A stretch of 64,000 nucleotides of DNA from Fragum whitleyi. Lineage: Eukaryota > Mollusca > Bivalvia > Cardiida > Cardiidae. The stretch lies in assembly GCA_948146395.1 (NCBI GenBank), contig OX411543.1, positions 24,732,526 through 24,796,525 of the forward strand, in the 5' to 3' direction. Numbering within the stretch: the stretch's first letter is position 1; the number at the start of each line of letters is the position of its first letter. Positions 51,546 to 60,343 of the stretch are shown here, in pieces. The notes under the pieces were generated by a model. It ran no database searches. It saw only the letters and a list, made by a program, of their open reading frames with translations, and was not told the origin of the DNA. The position numbers and the translations under genes are program-made.

Positions 51546-52477
51546 AGTGGTGGCAGAGTTTGTGGATCCGAATAAACCAGTATCTCCGTTCCCAGGAGCT
51601 TTGAAGTTTGGCCTTTTATTTACATTTTTCGAGAGGATGCCATTTTTGTTATTATTAACGCTGTCATTGACGTCATCATTGTAAATATTACGTCATTAAA
51701 TTCAAGGGAGAGTAATCCGAAACGATAGTATTGTTTATCTCAGAAATTGTCTTTCTTATCTAACCTCGACCAAATTGATGTTAGATTTTTTTTTCTTAAG
51801 AAGTTAATTAAAATAAAGTGAGGTCAACGCGATTTTTTTTTTATTTCTATTTCGTATTTCTCGTGAGAGTTAAAGCAGATAATTATTTGGGGATAGTTGA
51901 TTAAAGTTTTTACCCAATAGCTCGTACTCCAAAACCATTCCATACCATTCCATACCATACCAAGTGGCCGATCCCAGGCTGATGTAGGCTGATCCCAAGC
52001 TATCTTTGATCTCGTTCTAATATTCTTATTCTTACTCTGCTTATCTGTCTTCTACTTCTTCTGCCAAATGCCAAAACCGAAGCCGCGACCAGGCTACAAT
52101 ATTCACACCATACCAATTTGACAAGCTGCTTCCAAGCTTGGGCCTTAACACAGTGCGAATATAACCACGTATTCGCAGAGTAGAGTCATATCCAAGTGAC
52201 GATTTCCATTTTTATGCCCCCGATAGGGAGGCATCATAAATTTGACTTGTCCGTCCGTCCGTCCGTCCGTCCGCCTGTCCGTCTGTCCGTCCGTCCGTCC
52301 GTCCGTCATTCCGTCCAAAAACTTTAACATTGGCCATAACTTCTAAATCAAAGCGGTGTCGGGGGCATTGTCATCTTACAGTGACAGCTCTTGTTTTGTT
52401 ATTTGTTGATTGTTGCGAGTTGTTTCTGTTTTGTATATAAAGTATTAGATTTCAGGCGAGCCCAAATTTCCCTAGCC
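51546..52477 (+). other. Retrotransposon leader with primer-binding site
   Basis: TGGTGGCAGAGTTTGTGG starts 2 bp after the LTR (51548) and is the likely primer-binding site; I cannot assign the tRNA with confidence. The leader of 930 bp is long. It contains a CCATTCCATACCATTCC stretch (51937-51962), a nested mollusc-type repeat (52213-52392), and a polypyrimidine/AG sequence (TTAGATTTCAG at 52445-52455) 22 bp before the gag ATG that could be a 3' splice site. Confidence 0.6.
52213..52392. mobile_element. Inverted-end repeat with GTCC microsatellite inside the leader
   Basis: The ends ATGCCCCCGATAGGGAGGCA and GGTGTCGGGGGCATTGTC are inverted in part. Between them lie TTTGACTTG, a GTCCGTCCGTCC array (52240-52315) and CATTGGCCATAACTTCTAAA. 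I recognise this general arrangement as a common repeat of molluscan genomes, but cannot search. A similar microsatellite is at 33091-33140. Confidence 0.5.
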
Positions 52478-53226
52478 ATGGATACAACTATTGTGGAAGA
52501 TGAACCAGTTACCCGTAGTAAACCAACTCCAACCGTCCAGGTTCGAATTCCAGATCAGCTTGCTCCGACCAGAAGCCGTTCTGTACTTGAACCTAGCATA
52601 TCCAGAAGTTTCGGGAGTGGACAGGGGTCAAGAAGTGACAGTGAATATAGTCTACTACAGAGACGAGAATTGCAATCCAACCTTAGAGCCGAAAGCAATG
52701 ACCAGTCCGAGGAGGTTTACGGTACGCCGTCCGGTGAAGTGACCTGGCGCCGGCGTCAGGGTTTGGAACGGGATACCTTAGAAGACCAGGAGCTTATCCC
52801 TCCTGGCAGGAGTAGTACCAGATTCAGGATGGACACGCCCCGGGGTCAGCAAAGCCTTGCGAGGTGCCCGATAAGGGATCGGGTTATTTGAGTGTTTTGG
52901 GTACTGGCTTAGGGCCAGCATGTGGCCACCTGAATGGGGAGAAGCGGATAACGGGGGAAGGAAGAGGAGACGCGGATTTTGTAGGGGGATCCGGCTCACT
53001 CGGACTTCCTGGTTACCGGCCTGGTACTAACCTTAGGCATAATAGAATAGATAATAGGGGGGTGTATAGTGATGTTTTCGACGGAAGGTACCGTAGCTCA
53101 GAAGGACCGTTCCGAGGAATGCATAACACAAACAATCGACCCGTAGACCAGTTCCATCGTAGTAACATCAAAGCGCCGACCTTTGACGGATTAATCCGAC
53201 TTGAATGCCAATTTAACCCAGTTTGA
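52478..53226 (+). pseudogene. gag: gag, N-terminal part, broken by frameshifts
   Basis: The first open segment begins at the ATG at 52478 (MDTTIVEDEPVTRSK) and stops at 52891. The reading continues in the next frame from about 52864 to 53226, ending in the motif KAPTFDG that precedes the capsid region in Ty3-type Gag proteins. It then must shift back near 53200 to join FEMISQLNGW. Two opposite shifts therefore separate three pieces. The first piece is rich in Arg, Ser and Gln. As it stands this copy cannot make full-length Gag. Confidence 0.75.
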
Positions 53227-54046
53227 AATGATTAGCCAATTGAATGGGTGGTCTGAAGCGACACAGGCCATGCAGTTAGCTGTAAACCTTAGAGGAAGCG
53301 CTGCCGAAATATTGAATGACATTCCTCAACATTTAAGACAGGACTACAGTCTAATAGTCGAGAACCTGGTTCAACGTTTAGAGCCGTCAAACCAACGTAA
53401 AGTTCAGGTAGCCAAGCTACGGAGTAGACTTAGGAGACGAAATGAAAGTTTGGACGATTTGGCCAATGACATTAAGAAAATGGTTAGACTGGCATATCCG
53501 GACCTTAATATGAGATGTAAAGAAGAGATGGCTTTAGACTGTTTTTCGGAAGCCGTTAACGACGAGCAATTACGCCAGGCGCTAATCATAGGCTGTCCGA
53601 AGACCATGACGGAAGCTTTAAGAATTGCTGTAGAGTCAGAACTGAACCTAAGTAGAAGAAGTAGTTCACATTGCCGAGGCGTACAGGAACACGACGCCTT
53701 TCAAAATCAGTACGACTATGAGAGGCCCGACGAGGTTCCATACTATCAGCCACCAAACTTATACAGTACGGACCTATATAACCGGATTGCGCAAATCGAG
53801 AAGGCCATGCAGAACAACAATCAGCAAAAGTATCAAAACAAGAGGCCAAATGACAAACCAAAAAATGGGGTGTGTTTTAGATGTGGCTCTCCTGAACATT
53901 ATATCCGGAATTGTCCGGTACCTCCAAGCCAAGAGCACCACCCTTATAACAGATACCACAACCCACAATATAACCAGAATAAAGCAGAACCAATGACTCA
54001 ACAACCTACCGTATCCGGAAATTCAAAACAGGGAAACTGCAATTAG
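53201..54046 (+). CDS. gag: gag, capsid and nucleocapsid part
   Basis: About 280 codons are open up to TAG at 54044. The capsid-like region has FEMISQLNGWSEATQAMQL, LRGSAAEILNDIPQHLR and LDDLANDIKKMVRLAYPD, typical of Ty3/Gypsy Gag. A CCHC zinc knuckle (C225-x2-C-x4-H-x4-C, CFRCGSPEHYIRNC) follows a basic Lys/Asn-rich linker. No ATG begins the segment; it is the downstream part of the broken gag. The product would package the RNA in cytoplasmic particles. The last codons overlap the frameshift signal into protease. Confidence 0.85.
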   Translation: MNANLTQFEMISQLNGWSEATQAMQLAVNLRGSAAEILNDIPQHLRQDYSLIVENLVQRLEPSNQRKVQVAKLRSRLRRRNESLDDLANDIKKMVRLAYPDLNMRCKEEMALDCFSEAVNDEQLRQALIIGCPKTMTEALRIAVESELNLSRRSSSHCRGVQEHDAFQNQYDYERPDEVPYYQPPNLYSTDLYNRIAQIEKAMQNNNQQKYQNKRPNDKPKNGVCFRCGSPEHYIRNCPVPPSQEHHPYNRYHNPQYNQNKAEPMTQQPTVSGNSKQGNCN

Positions 54047-54072
54047 CTGGTGCTGAGGGTCAAGCGTCAGCT
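54031..54072 (+). promoter_or_regulatory. Programmed -1 ribosomal frameshift signal (gag to pro-pol)
   Basis: The heptamer G GGA AAC at 54031-54037 is in the gag frame and fits X XXY YYZ. A 7-nt spacer TGCAATT, holding most of the gag stop, is followed by a hairpin at 54045-54072: AGCTGGTGC pairs with GCGTCAGCT (two G-U pairs), one bulged A, TGA with TCA, loop GGG. After slipping, the -1 frame is the one that contains the protease DTG. All three elements (slip site, spacer, stem) and the required frame change agree. Confidence 0.85.
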
Positions 54073-54348
54073 TTAGAATTCGGACCCACGACGAAAATCA
54101 GTTCTAGTTTTAGTTCATTTTATATACCTGTTTCTTTATTTGACTTTAACCTACATGCCTTATTAGACACTGGAAGCGCTGCAAGCATCATAAGCCATGA
54201 TAAGCTGCAATCTATGCATCACGCCGAAATGCCAGAAATAAGACCGACCAGTACAGTATTCAAAGCCGCTGATGGGGGTACTATTACGAGTCAGGGATTC
54301 ATAACCGCCACATTGTTAATAGAAGGAACCTAATTCCAACACCAGTTC
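54038..54348 (+). pseudogene. pro (aspartic protease), with one in-frame stop
   Basis: In the -1 frame after the slip site, the stretch is open from 54038 and carries LLDTGSAASIIS with the catalytic Asp-Thr-Gly at 54166. It runs through FKAADGGTITSQGF before a TAA at 54331-54333. The frame is identical to that of the polymerase ORF that starts at 54349, and the ILG-like CIIGWDFM motif lies beyond the stop. The stop alone separates protease from RT in this copy. Confidence 0.85.
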
Positions 54349-57300
54349 TTGGTAGCCAATATAGATGTGCCCTGTATAATTGGATGGGACTTCATGAATC
54401 GACATGACCTCACGTTGGCTATGGGGTCGGGTACGGTTCACTGTAAAGGAAAGATTATCCAGTGTGTGCGGGAAGACCAGCTTCCGCGCGTATATCGAAT
54501 AGCAGTGGGAGAGACACTAACCTTACCCCCATCCAGCGAAAACCTAATCCAGGGAGTTTTCTATAACGAGATTCCGCATTTCGATACAGGCTTAATTGAC
54601 GAGTCGGAGACCGCCTTGCTTGAAGATGGAGTTATAGTCGCGAAGGCTGTAGTCACAACCAATCAAAAAGAAGTGCCTTTAAGGCTGATAAACTTGAATG
54701 ATAAACCGCTCAAGCTGTACAAAGATAGATCGTTAGCTTGGTGTTGTAAGGCAGAATCTGTGGGCCAACAGCAGAATTCAGCGAATGTAAATCGCATAAC
54801 AGGGGCACCACTTACCAACCAAGAGTTACCTGAGCATCTAGCTCCGTTGCTTGATGAATGTAGAGAAACGTTATCTAAAGAAGAAGAGCAAAAGGTTAAA
54901 GAGCTGCTATTGAAATATCAACACATTTTTAGCAAGTCGAAGTCGGATCTTGGGTGTACAGACCTGATCAAGCACAAGATTAATACGGGCTTAGCGCCAC
55001 CAATTAAACAGAACCCTAGGCGCCTCCCACAAAAGGTCCAAGAAGAAGTCAACGCTGAGGTAGACCGACTCCTAGATGCTGGGATTATTGAGGAGAGCCA
55101 TGGCCCTTGGGCGGCTCCAATTGTGCCGGTCCGCAAACCAGATCAGTCCCTTAGACTGGCTATTGATTATAGAAAGCTTAATGCGGTAACCCTTAAGGAT
55201 AGCTATCCGTTACCAAGGATACAAGACTGTTTAGACTGCTTAAAAGGGGCTCAGTTTTATAGCTCTCTTGATTGTTCCTCTGGATTTCACCAAGTACAGA
55301 TGGAACCAGAAGATATGGACAAAACCTGCTTTGTTTGTCAAAAAGGCCAATATCGTTTCAAAGTTTTGAGTTTTGGATTGACCAATGCTGTAGCTACGTT
55401 CCAAAGGTTGATGAAGTACGTTATGTCAGGCTTACAATACCAAACCGTCCTTATTTACGTCGACGACATACTGATATTTACAGTTAATTTTGACTCGCAC
55501 ATTAACCAGTTAGAGGAGGTATTTATCCGCTTGGAGAATGCGCGACTTAAAATTATGCCAAAGAAATGCCATCTATTCCAGGTCAGGCTGCACTTTTTGG
55601 GTCACATAGTCGATAAAAATGGAATCACTCCAAATGACGAGAAGATAAAAGCAGTTACGGATTGGCCGACACCGACGTCTGCTAAACAAGTAGCCTCATT
55701 TGTCGGGCTAGTTTCATATTACAGACGTATGATTAAGGGATTCGCTGATATTGCGAGACCTTTACACAAACTGACCCATAAGGGTGTTCCCTTTGTTTGG
55801 ACCGAAGAGTGCAAGGTTGCTTTCGAAAACCTAAAGAAAGCGCTTGTGAACTCACCCGTTTTGGGATATCCAAATTCCCATGATCAATACATTTTAGACA
55901 CTGACTGTAGTTCCTTTTGTTTAGGGAGTGTCCTTCAGCAGAAACAAGAGGGAGTAATAAGAGTCATAGCCTATTATAGTCGTGTTCTTTCCAAGGCTGA
56001 GCGCCAGTATTGTGTAACACGCAGAGAGCTATTAGCCATTGTAGATTCAGTTAAACATTTTCATCATTACTTGTATGGAGTCAACTTCCTAGTTAGAACG
56101 GATCATTCAGCCTTAGCATGGGCTTTAAAGTTTCAGACACCTATGGGACAGATGAGTAGATGGATAAATACACTAAGTTTATATGATTTCGTCGTTGAGC
56201 ATCGTAGCGGAAAACAACACGGAAACGCCGATGCTTTGTCGAGGCGGCCATGTGGAACTTGTAGCCACTGCGAGAAGGTAGAGAAGGCCGACCGAGATCA
56301 GACTTACAACGCCGACCAATGTTTAGGGTCACGTCATGTTGTAGCCACCAAGTCAAGCCACTCGGGCACTTATGAGACAGGAACAGAATGGACCAGGTAC
56401 GGAGACCATATGGGTGATTCCGGTTTCAGTCAAGATTTTAAGAACGTGGTTACAGGCCCAAGCGCGCGGGCTCTGTCGTGTGCGACTGTTGATGGAAAGT
56501 CACCGGATTCCTTTACATCTGACCCCCTGTGGAACCCGGTATGGAGAACGCATAGTGCGGGTGAGAACGAGTGTGATTGGCGGTCCGTGCAACAGAGTGA
56601 CCCGGAACTCAAGATTTTGGTTGAGTGTTTAAGAAAAGACGAGAGACCTAGTGTTAAAGACATATCGCACTTTAGCACCGAATTTAAATACTACTGGTCC
56701 CTTTGGCCGAGTCTTACGCTGAGAGATGGTATCATGTGTAGATTGCATACCAACAAGCTAGGAGTTGACTCATACCAGATTATTGTACCAATTACGAAAC
56801 GTGATGTTATTTTGAAATTGGCCCATGATCACATGACGGCGGGTCATTTGGGCCAAAATAAAACATACGCTAGACTTAAAGAAAAATTCTATTGGTTGAA
56901 TTGCAAAGAAGACGTCGTCAGACACTGTGCTAAATGTGTGAATTGCCAGAAAAGAAAGATGCCCCAGCGTCAAGCTAAAGCGCCATTAGAGCAAATGATT
57001 GTTGGTGCCCCGCTCGAGAGGATAGGGATAGATTTGATAGGGCCATTACCAGTTTCGGAGAAAGGCAATAAATACATTTTATCCGTGGTAGATTATTTCA
57101 CTAAGTGGGTAGAGATGTATCCGATTACCGATATGACAGTAGAGACTGTAGCTACGACGCTGTTTAAAGAATTCTTTTGTAGATATGGGCTGCCAGGTCA
57201 GATAATTTCCGACCAAGGAAAACAGTTCGAATCAAAACTTTTCCAGGAATTATGCCGCCGTATGGACATAGTAAAACTGCGGTCTACCGCATTCCATCCA

Positions 57301-57858
57301 GCAACTAATGGGTTGGTAGAGCGGATGAATAAAACAATCGAGGAAATGCTGAGTAAATTCATTGGAACGACTCAGAAAGACTGGGATCAGTGGATCCCAG
57401 TATTACTCCTAGCCTATCGCTCTTCCGTGCATGCAAGTACTGGACTGACACCTTATCAGATGATGTTTGGCCATCAGCCGAAATTACCGCTTGACTTACT
57501 ATACGGAAGAGAGCCATCCGACGAATCGAATTACACTTGTCATGAATACGTAGATGTCCTTAAGAACCAATTGTACAAGTCCCATCGTCTTGCTCGCCAG
57601 TCCTTATTATTGGCTGCAAAGCGACAGAAGGAAGCGTATGACGTCCGTCTCAATATAATGCCATTCAAAGAGAAAGATTTGGTATGGGTCAAGACGTTTA
57701 CCAAAACCAAAGGCATAAGTCCGAAATTAGGACTCAGATGGGAAGGACCCTATGTTGTAGTTAAGCTTGTTTCTAATTTGGTTGTTCAAGTTAAACATGT
57801 TAAATCCGGAAGAGTTATGAATGTTCACCACAATCGTTTGAAACTTTACAGCCAATAA
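54349..57858 (+). CDS. pol: pol: end of protease, reverse transcriptase, RNase H, integrase
   Basis: 1169 codons. The shown start is GTA/GTG-like context inside the fused gag-pro-pol, not a true initiation site. Domains by residue: protease flap end (CIIGWDFMN, about 9-18); RT about 215-400 with LRLAIDYRKLN, SLDCSSGFHQ and the catalytic YVDD at 370-373; RNase H about 510-640 with D517 and the RRELLAIV helix; HHCC zinc motif H828, H833, C863, C866; integrase core D895, D955, E991, an exact DD35E spacing; GPY/F motif at 1133-1135; no chromodomain. RNase H before integrase defines Ty3/Gypsy. Apart from the upstream stop, no break is seen here. It copies the element RNA into DNA and inserts it in the nucleus. 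Confidence 0.96.
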   Translation: MVANIDVPCIIGWDFMNRHDLTLAMGSGTVHCKGKIIQCVREDQLPRVYRIAVGETLTLPPSSENLIQGVFYNEIPHFDTGLIDESETALLEDGVIVAKAVVTTNQKEVPLRLINLNDKPLKLYKDRSLAWCCKAESVGQQQNSANVNRITGAPLTNQELPEHLAPLLDECRETLSKEEEQKVKELLLKYQHIFSKSKSDLGCTDLIKHKINTGLAPPIKQNPRRLPQKVQEEVNAEVDRLLDAGIIEESHGPWAAPIVPVRKPDQSLRLAIDYRKLNAVTLKDSYPLPRIQDCLDCLKGAQFYSSLDCSSGFHQVQMEPEDMDKTCFVCQKGQYRFKVLSFGLTNAVATFQRLMKYVMSGLQYQTVLIYVDDILIFTVNFDSHINQLEEVFIRLENARLKIMPKKCHLFQVRLHFLGHIVDKNGITPNDEKIKAVTDWPTPTSAKQVASFVGLVSYYRRMIKGFADIARPLHKLTHKGVPFVWTEECKVAFENLKKALVNSPVLGYPNSHDQYILDTDCSSFCLGSVLQQKQEGVIRVIAYYSRVLSKAERQYCVTRRELLAIVDSVKHFHHYLYGVNFLVRTDHSALAWALKFQTPMGQMSRWINTLSLYDFVVEHRSGKQHGNADALSRRPCGTCSHCEKVEKADRDQTYNADQCLGSRHVVATKSSHSGTYETGTEWTRYGDHMGDSGFSQDFKNVVTGPSARALSCATVDGKSPDSFTSDPLWNPVWRTHSAGENECDWRSVQQSDPELKILVECLRKDERPSVKDISHFSTEFKYYWSLWPSLTLRDGIMCRLHTNKLGVDSYQIIVPITKRDVILKLAHDHMTAGHLGQNKTYARLKEKFYWLNCKEDVVRHCAKCVNCQKRKMPQRQAKAPLEQMIVGAPLERIGIDLIGPLPVSEKGNKYILSVVDYFTKWVEMYPITDMTVETVATTLFKEFFCRYGLPGQIISDQGKQFESKLFQELCRRMDIVKLRSTAFHPATNGLVERMNKTIEEMLSKFIGTTQKDWDQWIPVLLLAYRSSVHASTGLTPYQMMFGHQPKLPLDLLYGREPSDESNYTCHEYVDVLKNQLYKSHRLARQSLLLAAKRQKEAYDVRLNIMPFKEKDLVWVKTFTKTKGISPKLGLRWEGPYVVVKLVSNLVVQVKHVKSGRVMNVHHNRLKLYSQ

Positions 57859-58182
57859 CCAGCCATGACGTATTACAGACAGAAGGAAGAACATTAGGCA
57901 ATTTACTGATTCTATCCCTCATGTCTTGTTCCTTTCTCTACAAGTCTCAGCTCTTCGCCTTTCTTTATCTTATGCCGTCACGCTACTAGTGACGGACTAG
58001 CCGGCGACAATTTGAATTATGGCAGTCGCGTGTCCAGCGACGAGTCCTTACGAAAATACCGGGAGGGGTGGTTTATAAAAAAAAAAAAAAATAAAAAAAA
58101 AAATAAAAACCAAACAAAGATAAAACCTTCGTGATCTTGTCGTGAACTCAAAAATATAACATTAGGCGTCTTTCTTTGTAGA
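57859..58182 (+). other. pol-ORF3 spacer with candidate splice acceptor
   Basis: It holds an A-rich run (58078-58105) and a direct small palindrome TAGTGACGGACTAG. It ends in GGCGTCTTTCTTTGTAG, a good 3' splice site, one base before the ORF3 ATG at 58183. This position would let a spliced subgenomic RNA express ORF3, as env is expressed in retroviruses and errantiviruses. Confidence 0.5.
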
Positions 58183-59214
58183 ATGTCTGGAAGATATACT
58201 TGTCCGCCCTGTGGAATGGCGTATGACACAGCGAAACAGTTAAATAGACATCGCCAGGACAGACATGGACCACAGCTAGAATGCAAAACCTGTAGAAGCA
58301 AATTCCCAGAAAAACGCACGGACAATATTCGTCGTCATCTAATTCTCAGACACCATTTCGGCCGGGAAATGACTCTGGACGAAGTCAGGGGGGAGTTTAT
58401 TCCCATATTCGAAGAGTGTCCAACTCCCTTACCCAACCAGAGGGTCCAGTCTATGGTACTAGCTAAACAACCACCAGCAACCACTCTACACACACACACC
58501 AGCCAGACCATCACTAACCACCAACCCACCGCCACCAACCAAGACACACACACCAGCCAGGCCACTACCAACCAACCATTGGACTTGCCCTCTGCTACGG
58601 ACTTCTTCATACCTCCTTTGCCATCCAGTCCCGAGTCCTATATACCTGGTAGTCTGGAGGATTTCTTGAATGGCTATGGGTTAGAGAGGCAGGAATTCGG
58701 TCCCTCTACACCAGAGCCATTGAAGGAACCCCCCAGCAGTGTTTTGAATACGCCCAAACTGCCCGACTTGGCTCTTAAGAGGACTCAGGACGGGATGACT
58801 CTGGAGGAGCCGCTTCATTATTTTAATTCAGGGGTTACCCAGGAGGAAGACCTGCCGTCTTTTGGTGACCGGTGCGCGTCAAGCTCCCCAAAAAGACCAA
58901 GATTGATTACCCAGGAGCCACAGTTTCCCCCCAGGAGGGTGACGGTCCCTGCCAGGAGACCTCTAGACCCGATGCTCTTGTTCAGGGACGCTCCGTCATC
59001 CTTCTTGGAGGATACTATGTCACGTCTGGCGAGGAGGGAGGCCAGAGAAACAATCACCTCGGCGAATACCGAGGGGGATGTTTCTGTGGACTTTTTCGCT
59101 CAAGGGTGGAGCGTATCAAGGAAGGAGACCGTGTCACTGAGAGACGGTAGGACGGTGACAATGACAACGTCATTCACTCTAAATGGTCGGTACAGACCTC
59201 CACCGACGATTTAG
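58183..59214 (+). CDS. ORF3: retrotransposon-borne two-finger C2H2 protein with nuclear localisation motif
   Basis: 343 codons, intact from ATG to TAG. Residues 7-28 form C2H2 finger 1 (C7-x2-C10-x12-H23-x4-H28). 34-57 form finger 2 (C34-x2-C37-x14-H52-x4-H57, with a longer spacing). 95-135 is Thr/His/Asn-rich with a repeated THTSQ word. 135-200 is acidic, proline- and aromatic-rich (DFFIPPLPSSPESYIPGSL, EDFLNGYG), like an activation domain. 234-241 is SSPKRPRL, an SV40-like nuclear localisation motif. The C-terminus is Arg-rich then DVSVDFFAQGWSV. There is no signal peptide, membrane span or furin site, so it is not an envelope. It lies on the same strand between pol and the 3' LTR. Probable role: DNA- or RNA-binding nuclear factor, perhaps a regulator of the element (inference). 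The host-gene ancestry is unknown. Confidence 0.88.
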   Translation: MSGRYTCPPCGMAYDTAKQLNRHRQDRHGPQLECKTCRSKFPEKRTDNIRRHLILRHHFGREMTLDEVRGEFIPIFEECPTPLPNQRVQSMVLAKQPPATTLHTHTSQTITNHQPTATNQDTHTSQATTNQPLDLPSATDFFIPPLPSSPESYIPGSLEDFLNGYGLERQEFGPSTPEPLKEPPSSVLNTPKLPDLALKRTQDGMTLEEPLHYFNSGVTQEEDLPSFGDRCASSSPKRPRLITQEPQFPPRRVTVPARRPLDPMLLFRDAPSSFLEDTMSRLARREARETITSANTEGDVSVDFFAQGWSVSRKETVSLRDGRTVTMTTSFTLNGRYRPPPTI

Positions 59215-60343
59215 AGTGAAAAGGGTTATCTCAATGCTTTAGTGTGTTTTTCTCTTTTTTTGTGCGAAATTGTCATTGTCGAATGGTCATTCTACCTTAA
59301 AAGAAAGGCTTTTTCATCACTGCATCTGTAAACTTCTTGGTTCTCGTTAAAGCTTTCTCCGGGGTAACGCATAATATATATATCTAAAGATTTCAAACAT
59401 TTAAACGCTAATTATTTATGATTATTCTTGTTTTTCGTATTGTGCTTGTGAACAATTTCTGTTCTGCTATGGTGGGTAATTAAATTCCGACAGTTAGATC
59501 TAGTACGCAATTTCTATGACGTCCTTTTTTTTTTTTGTTAACGGGTGAACTTTAAAGGGTGAAAGAGAAGACCAAGATCAGACTGCATGAACCTGTTGAC
59601 TGATCTTGTCTTGTTTTTCGGCTGTTTTAGAAAAGCAGAACAGAAATCGGGGTTTCAAAATTGTAATTGAAAAGCGAACGTATTAACTTGAAATTCATTG
59701 TCAACTTTTTAAACAAGGGAGTTAATCTCGTATAACTTAATTAGAATTGAAAGGTTGTTATCTACCTTCCTTCTTATTGTTAAAATTCGAGGAATTTCAT
59801 ATTGGATTTATCTCTACGCATGGTTATACCCATTTATTGTTACTTGATTAGTTATCTAGTTGGGATTACAGGTTAGGATCGGGAGGCTTGTTGCAAGTTT
59901 TCCAATCTTGGCCTGTGGAATCAACAGATGATTATTAGTTAGTGACGAAAAACAGCATTATCAGCGGTTTTCGTGTTATTGTACTTGGTTGTTAAAGACA
60001 ATAATTAAATTTCAAAGAAAAACGCTTTGGAATGGGGAGAAATTGTTCTATGTGAACATCTTTGTCTCTTTTCCAAGGTGTTTTATTAGTTCTAGATAGC
60101 ACTGGATTTGTTTGGGGTTAAGTTATTTATTTATCTATTTTTGCAAGAATTGTAATATTTAAGAAATTGATCTCTTTCAATGTTGTGTTTAGTGGAAAAA
60201 TGTTTCACTTGTTATCGCTAGGCCTGTGTGAATGTATGTTTATTGAACTTATTGTTTTGTCGGTGCGGTATTAGACTTAGATAGTAGCTGCCTAATCACT
60301 TTTCGTGAATTTCGGGACGAAATTTCAGTAAGTGGGGGGATAG
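59215..60343 (+). other. 3' untranslated internal region and polypurine tract
   Basis: 1.13 kb of AT-rich sequence without an ORF. It ends in TTCGGGACGAAATTTCAG and AAGTGGGGGGATAG, immediately before the 3' LTR; the GTGGGGGGA run is the polypurine tract that primes plus-strand synthesis. The long non-coding stretch between ORF3 and the tract is unusual in length. Confidence 0.75.

Noticed and set aside
58335..58610. Minus-strand frame inside ORF3
   Set aside because: It is a Trp/Val-rich shadow of the plus-strand Thr/Pro/His-rich coding sequence.
58183..59214. ORF3 as an envelope gene
   Set aside because: There is no signal peptide, membrane span, fusion segment or cleavage site; the N-terminus is two zinc fingers.
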